Shown here in pieces: positions 1-6,025 of a stretch of DNA of 9,820 bases. The stretch spans positions 1-9,820 of the forward strand of contig CALYNN010000046.1 of assembly GCA_945221685.1 (NCBI GenBank). Reading direction: 5' to 3'. Within the stretch, counting starts at the first letter, position 1. Every line of letters begins with the position of its first letter. A program made the translations under genes and the position numbers. Under the pieces are notes generated by a model, which saw only the letters and a list, made by a program, of their open reading frames with translations, was not told the DNA's origin and made no database searches. The stretch is from an uncultured Clostridia bacterium. GTDB taxonomy: Bacteria > Bacillota > Clostridia > Oscillospirales > Acutalibacteraceae.

Positions 1-1167
1 AAGCTTATCCTCGTCGGACAGCTCCTCCATACCGAGAATTGCAATAATATCCTGAAGCTCTTTATATTTTTGAAGATATGCCTGAACCTTTCTTGCAACA
101 TCATAATGCTCCTGACCCACAACATCCGGTTCAAGAATTCTTGAGCTTGACTCAAGGGGATCAACGGCAGGATAAATACCCTTTTCAACAATTTTTCTTG
201 ACAAAACGGTGGTTGCGTCAAGATGGGCAAAGGGTGTTGCAGGCGCAGGGTCGGTAAGGTCGTCGGCAGGTACATAAACAGCCTGAACTGATGTTATGGA
301 GCCGTCTCTTGTAGAGGTAATACGCTCCTGAAGCTCGCCCACATCTGTTGCAAGAGTAGGCTGATAGCCAACGGCAGAGGGCATTCTGCCCAAAAGCGCA
401 GATACCTCGGAGCCTGCCTGAACGAAACGGAAAATATTATCAATAAACAAAAGCACATCCTGATGCTCAACATCACGGAAATACTCCGCCATTGTAAGAC
501 CTGTTTCGGCAACTCTCATTCTTGCTCCGGGAGGCTCATTCATTTGACCGAAAACAAGGGCAGTTTTTTCAAGAACGCCGCTGCTTTTCATTTCGTTCCA
601 CAAGTCGTTGCCCTCACGGCTTCTTTCACCAACGCCGGTAAATATGGAATATCCTCCGTGCTGGGTTGCAACATTTGTTATAAGCTCCTGAATAAGAACC
701 GTTTTACCTACACCTGCTCCGCCGAAAAGTCCGATTTTACCGCCCTTTTGGTAAGGAGTCAGCAGGTCGATAACCTTAATACCTGTTTCAAGAATTTCTG
801 TTTCGGACGACTGCTCCTCAAAGCCGGGTGCGGCACGGTGAATAGGCCAATGCTCTTCATCATATAGCTTTTCGCCGCCGTCTATTGTTTCGCCTACAAC
901 ATTAAATAGTCTGCCAAGGGTTTTATCACCCACAGGCACCTTTATTGAGGAACCGGTTGCAATGACCTCCATATCTCTGCAAAGTCCGTCTGACGCGGCA
1001 AGCATAATACACCGAACGGTGTTAGAGCCGATATGCTGGCTTACCTCCATTACAACCTTTTTTCCGTCATTATTTACAACGAGAGCGTCCTTAATTTTCG
1101 GTAGCTCACCTTCAAATTCAACATCAACAACAGGACCCATAACCTGTTTGATTTTTCCGTTATTCAT
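1..1167 (-). CDS. atpD: F1F0 ATP synthase subunit beta (3' end cut by window edge)
   Basis: This is the catalytic beta subunit of F1, which binds ADP and phosphate at the alpha/beta interfaces and makes ATP on the cytoplasmic face. The frame runs unbroken for 389 codons from ATG 1167 to the left edge; family members are about 460-470 residues, so roughly 75 C-terminal residues are missing. Visible motifs fall where E. coli beta has them: P-loop GGAGVGKT at 149-156, GERSREGND at 180-188 with Glu181 and the catalytic-base position Glu185, Walker B VLLFIDN ending at Asp243, and a DELSEED-loop variant EELSDED at 381-387. The start is fixed by the N-terminus (MNNGKIKQVMGPVVDVEF) and by an AGGAGGT Shine-Dalgarno 8 bases upstream that overlaps the atpG stop codon. 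It is the last visible gene of the atp operon; atpC (epsilon) normally follows, outside the window. The identification is essentially certain. Confidence 0.98.
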   Translation of the reverse strand, partial: MNNGKIKQVMGPVVDVEFEGELPKIKDALVVNNDGKKVVMEVSQHIGSNTVRCIMLAASDGLCRDMEVIATGSSIKVPVGDKTLGRLFNVVGETIDGGEKLYDEEHWPIHRAAPGFEEQSSETEILETGIKVIDLLTPYQKGGKIGLFGGAGVGKTVLIQELITNVATQHGGYSIFTGVGERSREGNDLWNEMKSSGVLEKTALVFGQMNEPPGARMRVAETGLTMAEYFRDVEHQDVLLFIDNIFRFVQAGSEVSALLGRMPSAVGYQPTLATDVGELQERITSTRDGSITSVQAVYVPADDLTDPAPATPFAHLDATTVLSRKIVEKGIYPAVDPLESSSRILEPDVVGQEHYDVARKVQAYLQKYKELQDIIAILGMEELSDEDKL

Positions 1168-1175
1168 AAAAGGAC

Positions 1176-1182
1176 ACCTCCT
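1176..1182 (-). promoter_or_regulatory. Shine-Dalgarno of atpD overlapping the atpG stop
   Basis: The minus strand reads TAGGAGGTGTCCTTTTATG: a near-perfect AGGAGGT that shares its first two bases with the TAG stop of atpG, 8 bases before the atpD ATG. It is the strongest ribosome site in the operon, fitting the high synthesis needed for beta (three copies per F1). Confidence 0.85.
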
Positions 1183-2065
1183 ACTCTGCTTTGTTTTTTT
1201 GTGCCTTTGAGCCTGCAACTACCTCGGTTATTTCCTGGGTAATAGCCGCCTGCCTTGCTCTGTTATACTGAATATCAAGTTGCTTAAGCATATCCTTTGC
1301 GGCGTCGGTAGCCGTTTGCATAGCCATCATTCTTGCATTATGCTCACTGCAATAGGATTCAACAAGAGCGCCGTACACAAAGCCTGCAACATAATTGGGA
1401 ACAATATGCTCAAACACTGCGTCGATATTAGGCTCAAACACACACTGCTGATAATAGTTTTCCTTAACATCGGCAATTTCGTGCCGTTTCAGCGGAAGAA
1501 GCTGTGTAATTTCGGCACCGAAGGTAACGGAATTTACCATTCGCGTATAAACTATATAAACCTCGTCAAGCTCGTGCCGTTTATACAAATCAACAATTTT
1601 TTCGCTGATAACTCTGGCTCTGTTCATGTTTGGATTTTGAGCCGTGTATTTAAAATCTATATCAACGGGAATATTCTTTTTTTCAAAATATCTTCTGCCG
1701 ACCTGACCCACAACAAAAAGCATATTCTTATTGTCGGACAATGCCTCTTTTTCTGCAATTTTTATAACATTGTGGTTATATGCTCCTGCCATACCTTTAT
1801 CGGCAGTAACAACAATATATCCTTGTTTTCTCTCCTGCTTTGGAATTTCCTTTCTTTCATCAAAAAACTCGTTACCCGTTTCGGGTGAAAGGTCAAGAAT
1901 TTTTGCCAAAGCGTCTTGAATTGCATAAAAGTAAGGCTCTGTATTTTTTAGGTCGCGCCGTGCCTTTTGAAGCTTTGAGGACGAAATCATACACATAGCG
2001 TTAGTGATTTTCATAGTATCCTTTATCGACTTCATTCGGGCTTGTATTTCACGGGAATTAGCCAT
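1181..2065 (-). CDS. atpG: F1F0 ATP synthase subunit gamma
   Basis: Gamma is the central rotor shaft of F1, coupling c-ring rotation to catalysis in the alpha3beta3 head. The product is 294 residues, normal for the family (about 285-295). The N-terminal coiled-coil helix is typical (MANSREIQARMKSIKDTMKI, then TNAMCMISSSKLQKAR), as are the Rossmann-like middle (VTADKGMAGAYNHNVIK near residues 87-103) and the C-terminal helix with ITQEITEVVAGSKA. The start ATG at 2065 lies 8 bases inside the end of the upstream delta-alpha gene and is preceded by AAGAAGG at suitable spacing, so translation is probably coupled. No truncation or frameshift is seen. Confidence is high from full-length family resemblance and operon position. 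Confidence 0.97.
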   Translation of the reverse strand: MANSREIQARMKSIKDTMKITNAMCMISSSKLQKARRDLKNTEPYFYAIQDALAKILDLSPETGNEFFDERKEIPKQERKQGYIVVTADKGMAGAYNHNVIKIAEKEALSDNKNMLFVVGQVGRRYFEKKNIPVDIDFKYTAQNPNMNRARVISEKIVDLYKRHELDEVYIVYTRMVNSVTFGAEITQLLPLKRHEIADVKENYYQQCVFEPNIDAVFEHIVPNYVAGFVYGALVESYCSEHNARMMAMQTATDAAKDMLKQLDIQYNRARQAAITQEITEVVAGSKAQKNKAE

Positions 2066-4085
2066 TATTTACCTTCTTAAATTCATCGCAGGCTTCTAAA
2101 ATATCTTTTCTTATTTCGTCGTCAATATCCTTTTCTCTTTCTATTGAGGAGGGTATATGACGATAGTTGGTATTAATAAAATCCAAAAGCTCCTTTTGGT
2201 ATTTCTTAATATTGTTTACAGGAATGCCTACAAACTTTTTACCTGATGCGGCAACAAGCGTTATTACCATATCGGAAAGCGAAAGCGGACTGCCTAAAGG
2301 CTGTTTAAGCAGCTCCATTAGTCCCTTTCCGTAGTCAAGGGCTGACTTTGTTTCTTCGTCAAGGTCAGAGGAAAATTGAGTAAATACCTCCATTTCCCTA
2401 TACTGAGCAAGGTCAATACGCAATGAACCTGCCGCCTTTTTCATTGCCTTTGTTTGCGCATCACCGCCTACACGGGAAACTGAAAGTCCTACATTAACGG
2501 CAGGACGCATTCCGCTGAAGAACAAATCGCTCTCAAGGAAAATCTGACCGTCTGTTATGGAAATAACATTTGTGGGAATATAGGCAGACACATCACCTGC
2601 CTGAGTTTCAACAATAGGAAGGGCGGTAATTGAGCCACCGCCAAGCTCGTCGCTTAATTTACTTGAACGCTCAAGCAAGCGGGAATGTAAGTAAAAAACA
2701 TCGCCGGGATAAGCCTCTCTGCCGGGGCTTCTTTCAAGAAGCAGTGACAAAGCGCGGTACGCAACAGCGTGCTTGCTTAAATCGTCATATACAATAAGAC
2801 AATCCTTACCCTGATACATAAAATGCTCTGCCATAGCGGTTGCTGCATAAGGAGCAATATACTGAAGCGAGGAAGGGTCGGAGGCGGTAGAGCATACAAT
2901 TATTGTATATTCCATTGCCCCTGCTTTTTCGAGGGTATTTACAAGTTTTGAAACGCTTGACGCCTTTTGACCGATTGCGTTATAGATACAGATAACATCC
3001 TTACCCTTTTGATTGATAATTGTATCAATGGCGATGGAGGTTTTGCCAGTCTGCCTGTCGCCTATAATAAGCTCACGCTGACCTCTTCCTATGGGAAACA
3101 TTGAGTCAATGGACAATATTCCCGTTGCCATAGGAGTATCAACACTTTTTCTGTCAACTATTGAGGGTGCACTTTGCTCAACAAGGCGGTAATCCTCGGC
3201 AGGTATATCTCCCTTTCCGTCGATAGGCTCACCCAAAGGATTGACAATTCTGCCTATAAATTCAGAGCCTACCGGAACACCTGCCTTGCGGTGCGTTCTT
3301 TTAACTCTTGAGCCCTGATGAATATCTGTATCGGAGCCGAAAAGAATAACGCCCTCGCTGTCCTTCTTAATATCCTGAACCATGCCCTTTACGCCGTTTT
3401 CAAAAACAACGATTTCGCCGTACATAGCGTGGTCTATTCCGTGAATTTTGGCAATGCCGTCGCCTACACGGAGAACAGTACCCATTTCCTCGCCGTCGGA
3501 GCGAAATTCAAAGTCGCGCACATCGCGGCGGAGTAGTTCTATAATAGAGCTTTCGTTTTCCTCGTTGTTATCTCTTGCGGTTTTGAGCATACGGCTTCTA
3601 ATGGATTCAAGCTTACTTTTTAAGCTAAAGTCATATTCGCTTATTCCAAAGCGTACAATAAATCCGCCGATAAGGGAATCGTCCTTTTCAACGGTAATTT
3701 CCGCTTTTTCGGCGCCTGATTTTTTGCAAACGAAATCCTTTATGCCCTGAAGCTGCTTTTCATCGGGCGGATTAACGCAAATAACTGTTGCACGAACAAC
3801 ATTATTTATCTTATCAAGCTTAACAATATAAGCCTCAATAATTTCCTTAAGGTCGGAAATCTTACTGCGCACGGCAAGCTTGTTTAACAGCCCCGCAACC
3901 GAGGGGGCAAAAAGCTCCTCAATAACAGCCTGCTTTTCTTCCGGAAGGACATTGGGACTGTCAAGCACCTCGGCAAGCTCGTGATTTGAATTTATTTTGT
4001 TAAGCGCGTCCTCAAGACTTGAAACACTTGCTTGGGATGAAAGCAGTATCTCAAGATATTTATCCATATTATGAATCATTCTCAT
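2058..4085 (-). CDS. atpHA: Fused F1 ATP synthase delta-alpha subunit
   Basis: This single frame of about 675 codons joins two normally separate subunits. Numbering from ATG 4085, residues ~8-166 are delta (OSCP), the peripheral-stalk cap on F1: a helical N-terminal domain, then the C-terminal domain with DDSLIGGFIVRFG and the closing helix SLKSKLESIRSRML. The usual RYAxAL of helix 1 is replaced by DKYLEILL. A ~12-residue polar linker (KTARDNNEENE) leads into alpha from ~179 (SSIIELLRRDVRDF, then GTVLRVGDGIAKIHG). Alpha is complete: P-loop GDRQTGKT at 342-349, Walker B IVYDDLSKH with Asp434-435, and arginine finger Arg538 in SVSRVGGDAQ. Expected separate lengths are ~180 and ~502, so almost nothing is lost. 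Start is uncertain: GTG 4088, ATG 4085, 4079 and 4067 are all in frame, none with a strong Shine-Dalgarno; ATG 4067 sits one base after the atpF TAA. Translation is probably coupled to atpF. Assembly error is possible but would need a lost stop in an otherwise clean frame. Confidence 0.93.
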   Translation of the reverse strand: MRMIHNMDKYLEILLSSQASVSSLEDALNKINSNHELAEVLDSPNVLPEEKQAVIEELFAPSVAGLLNKLAVRSKISDLKEIIEAYIVKLDKINNVVRATVICVNPPDEKQLQGIKDFVCKKSGAEKAEITVEKDDSLIGGFIVRFGISEYDFSLKSKLESIRSRMLKTARDNNEENESSIIELLRRDVRDFEFRSDGEEMGTVLRVGDGIAKIHGIDHAMYGEIVVFENGVKGMVQDIKKDSEGVILFGSDTDIHQGSRVKRTHRKAGVPVGSEFIGRIVNPLGEPIDGKGDIPAEDYRLVEQSAPSIVDRKSVDTPMATGILSIDSMFPIGRGQRELIIGDRQTGKTSIAIDTIINQKGKDVICIYNAIGQKASSVSKLVNTLEKAGAMEYTIIVCSTASDPSSLQYIAPYAATAMAEHFMYQGKDCLIVYDDLSKHAVAYRALSLLLERSPGREAYPGDVFYLHSRLLERSSKLSDELGGGSITALPIVETQAGDVSAYIPTNVISITDGQIFLESDLFFSGMRPAVNVGLSVSRVGGDAQTKAMKKAAGSLRIDLAQYREMEVFTQFSSDLDEETKSALDYGKGLMELLKQPLGSPLSLSDMVITLVAASGKKFVGIPVNNIKKYQKELLDFINTNYRHIPSSIEREKDIDDEIRKDILEACDEFKKVNNG

Positions 4086-4560
4086 CACTGCTTTCGTTTA
4101 AAAATTCATCGTAAAGGCGACTGTCTGATTCGGCAGAGGCCTTTTCGCTTACAACCTTTTCGGCAGCCTCCATTGCCAATGCGGCAATCTGCTCCTTGGC
4201 TGCTTTTTTCGCCTTTTCAGTTTCAATCTCGGCAGCTCGCTTAGCGGAGGCTTTAATTTTTTCTGCCTCACCCTGAGCCTTGTCAACAATTTTATTATAT
4301 TCAATTTTGGCATCGGCGCGGGCGTCGGAAATTATTTGCTTTTTTTCATTTTCCACACTGTCAAGCTCGCTTTGGTACTTTTCCTTAAGCTCCTCGGCTT
4401 GCTTTTGCGCGTCGTCGGCATCTTTAAACTGCTTATCAACCAATTCTTTTCTTGCGTCAAGAGTTTTCTTGATTGGCTTAAAAAGGAACACCTTCATAAG
4501 CACAAAGAAAATAATAAGGTCGATAATCGTCCAAAGAAAATTCCAGTCAAATTTCAGCAT
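4069..4560 (-). CDS. atpF: F1F0 ATP synthase subunit b
   Basis: Subunit b forms the peripheral stalk, a dimer anchored in the membrane that holds F1 through delta. The 163-residue product matches the family (about 155-170). One N-terminal membrane helix is seen at ~8-27 (FLWTIIDLIIFFVLMKVFLF), then the b-type junction KPIKKTLDARKE, then a long charged, Ala/Lys/Glu-rich region to ~145 that should form the right-handed coiled coil. The start ATG 4560 is preceded by AAAGGA about 10 bases upstream. Its 3' end overlaps the possible starts of the downstream delta-alpha gene by up to 20 bases, so the two are probably translationally coupled. Delta is joined to alpha here, not to b as in mycobacteria. 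Only one b-type gene is present, so a homodimer is expected. Confidence 0.96.
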   Translation of the reverse strand: MLKFDWNFLWTIIDLIIFFVLMKVFLFKPIKKTLDARKELVDKQFKDADDAQKQAEELKEKYQSELDSVENEKKQIISDARADAKIEYNKIVDKAQGEAEKIKASAKRAAEIETEKAKKAAKEQIAALAMEAAEKVVSEKASAESDSRLYDEFLNESSDENDS

Positions 4561-4621
4561 TAACTTTATTTCCTTTCATTGAAAAATCGGTATGCTTGAG
4601 CCTTTTATTTCTTGTTTTCGT

Positions 4622-4849
4622 CTATTTGGCAAGAATGATAATAAGAATACATCCGATAAGACCGTAAATAGCAGTTGCCTCTGAAAGAGCACCGCCGAGA
4701 ATAAGGGTTGTACGAATTTGGCCGGCAGCCTCAGGCTGACGGGCAATAGCGTCAACAGCCTTACCTGTTGCTATACCGATACCTATACCTGCTCCGAGTC
4801 CGCATAAAAGTGCAATACCTGCACCGATTGCAATAATTGATCCTGACAT
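4622..4849 (-). CDS. atpE: F1F0 ATP synthase subunit c
   Basis: Subunit c is the proteolipid that assembles into the rotating membrane ring and carries the coupling ion. The 75-residue product is a two-helix hairpin: Gly-rich helix 1 (GLGAGIGIGIATGKA), the cytoplasmic RQP loop at 37-39, and helix 2 with the ion-carrying carboxylate Glu57 in LSEATAIYG. Against the Na+-binding Ilyobacter c subunit, the helix-1 glutamine is Ile24 and the serine after the carboxylate is Ala58, so H+ coupling is predicted, although Tyr62 is retained. The start ATG 4849 has AAGGAG 8 bases upstream. It lies 29 bases after atpB and 61 bases before atpF, in standard order. Confidence 0.96.
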   Translation of the reverse strand: MSGSIIAIGAGIALLCGLGAGIGIGIATGKAVDAIARQPEAAGQIRTTLILGGALSEATAIYGLIGCILIIILAK

Positions 4850-4878
4850 AATTTTATCTCCTTAAATACATTATTCAT

Positions 4879-5724
4879 TCAAGCGCTGAGTTTATCAGTC
4901 TTGGATTTTTTGAGCCTTTTGCGTGATTTCTTCTTGGGACTCTCCTCTTCCTCCTCAACTGCCTCCTGCAAATAAATAGCAGTAAGGAAAACAAAGATAT
5001 ACGCCTGAAGAAGTCCGTCAAAAATATCGAAATAAAGACTGAGTGCTACCGGCAAAACAACCGGAACAACTGCCTTTATCAGCTCCATAATCGTAAACGC
5101 GGCAACAATATTACCGAACAGTCGCATACAAAGCGAAAGAGGCCTTGTAAATACCTCAAGAATATTTATGGGCGTAACAATCCAAACAGGCTTTGTAAAC
5201 GCCTTCAGTCTGCCAACCACTCCCTTATCCTTAACGGAGCAATACTCAACAAGCACAATACTTGTAACCGCCATTGCCAGCGTAACCTGCATACTTTTGG
5301 TAGGAGGCTTCATACCGAATATTCCTATGATATTTGACACGCCGATAAACAATGCCATACTCATAAGCCACGGTATATGCTTTTCAACCTTTTCACCTAA
5401 TATTTCTTTAAAAAAGCCTTCAGCCTTTTCGTAGGCTAATTCAAGCAAGGCCTGACGCTTGGAAATTTCGCCGGTTACCTTAAGATTTCTCGTCAGTAAT
5501 ATGGCAACAACTGTCATTACAGCCATAATTATCCACGAAACAACGGTGGACTCATCAAAGCCGATTTTAACGCCGCCTATGTTAAAGCTGAATATTTCCT
5601 CAATATTAAGCTGCTCGGTTAATTCCTTTTGCAAATCAATCTTCATTAACATTGAACCAAGTATTACAGCCACCCCCTTAATTCCTATTACTGAAATTAT
5701 ACCACTCATCGAAAAAAAATTCAA
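4879..5724 (-). CDS. atpB: F1F0 ATP synthase subunit a, with charged C-terminal tail
   Basis: Subunit a is the membrane stator that provides the proton half-channels against the c-ring. From TTG 5724 the product is 281 residues; from in-frame ATG 5709 it is 276. Neither start has a good Shine-Dalgarno, and a T8 run lies between them, so the start is uncertain. Membrane helices are visible near 61-78, 117-136, 146-161, 186-220 and 224-255. The essential channel arginine is Arg201 in RPLSLCMRLFGN, and the conserved Gln of the last helix is Gln240 (GLLQAYIF). After the final helix the chain does not stop as in typical a subunits but continues for ~25 residues: five Glu, then a Lys/Arg-rich stretch (SPKKKSRKRLKKSK). 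As first gene of the operon it is probably transcribed from the divergent region at 5725-6025; no atpI or atpZ precedes it. Confidence 0.95.
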   Translation of the reverse strand: MNFFSMSGIISVIGIKGVAVILGSMLMKIDLQKELTEQLNIEEIFSFNIGGVKIGFDESTVVSWIIMAVMTVVAILLTRNLKVTGEISKRQALLELAYEKAEGFFKEILGEKVEKHIPWLMSMALFIGVSNIIGIFGMKPPTKSMQVTLAMAVTSIVLVEYCSVKDKGVVGRLKAFTKPVWIVTPINILEVFTRPLSLCMRLFGNIVAAFTIMELIKAVVPVVLPVALSLYFDIFDGLLQAYIFVFLTAIYLQEAVEEEEESPKKKSRKRLKKSKTDKLSA

Positions 5725-5799
5725 TCTTTGCTAAAAAAAATTGAACAATTCGGAATAAACAACAAAAATAATCAACTCTTTTCGATAAAAAACGGATAT

Positions 5800-5818
5800 T
5801 TTTAAATTCGATTTAAAA
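5800..5818. repeat. Short AT-rich dyad
   Basis: TTTTAAAT and ATTTAAAA are perfect inverted 8-base arms around a TCG centre. It lies just downstream of the candidate atp promoter, so it could be an operator-like site. It may equally be chance in AT-rich DNA. Confidence 0.3.
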
Positions 5819-5841
5819 TGCAGGTAAAAATCAGTTAACAC

Positions 5842-5871
5842 ATTATTAACATATTTATGCTTCAAAATCAA
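5842..5871 (-). promoter_or_regulatory. Candidate atp operon promoter (weak)
   Basis: On the minus strand TTGATT (5871-5866) is followed after 18 bases by AATAAT (5847-5842), four and five matches to the sigma-A -35 and -10 boxes. It would start transcription near 5835 and give a leader of about 110-125 bases. In DNA this AT-rich such matches occur by chance, so this is only the best of several weak candidates. Confidence 0.25.
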
Positions 5872-5944
5872 AATGTTTATAGATATTAATTCAGTCATTT
5901 TCCGAAAACAAGTTAAAACAGTATGGAAAAATTTATTTTTGTTA

Positions 5945-5973
5945 TTTACATATTGAAATAATTCGTATATAAT
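5945..5973 (+). promoter_or_regulatory. Sigma-A-type promoter of proS
   Basis: TTTACA (5945-5950), a 17-base spacer and a perfect TATAAT (5968-5973) match a vegetative promoter in five of six and six of six positions. Transcription would start near 5980, about 45 bases before the proS ATG, which leaves no room for a T-box riboswitch. Confidence 0.65.
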
Positions 5974-6011
5974 AATTATTCGATTAATAATAATATTTTA
6001 TTACATCTGTT

Positions 6012-6018
6012 AAAGGAG
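6012..6018 (+). promoter_or_regulatory. Shine-Dalgarno of proS
   Basis: AAAGGAG lies 7 bases before ATG 6026 and fixes that start. Confidence 0.8.
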
Positions 6019-6025
6019 TGACGAT

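Larger units (their letters stand above)
5725..6025. other. AT-rich divergent intergenic region, atpB/proS
   Basis: About 300 bases without a credible gene separate the atp operon (leftward) from proS (rightward). It is very AT-rich with many A and T tracts, including two A8 runs 21 bases apart (5712-5719, partly inside atpB, and 5733-5740). It should hold promoters for both directions. No T-box leader is likely for proS, because the best promoter leaves only about 45 bases before the start codon. Confidence 0.7.

Noticed and set aside
1..6. HindIII site at the left edge as a cloning junction
   Set aside because: The six bases continue the atpD frame (Lys-Leu after EELSDED), and the library was made by tagmentation; it is probably coincidence.
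463..867. A 134-codon plus-strand open frame
   Set aside because: It is antisense to atpD across the P-loop region, with low-complexity composition; it is a shadow of a strongly conserved gene.
1280..1888. A 202-codon plus-strand open frame
   Set aside because: It lies wholly antisense to atpG, whose product matches gamma end to end. The translation has no family-like features and no good ribosome site, so it is a shadow frame.
5980..6025. T-box riboswitch before proS
   Set aside because: Only ~45 bases separate the predicted transcription start from the ATG, and no specifier stem or T-box core is seen.
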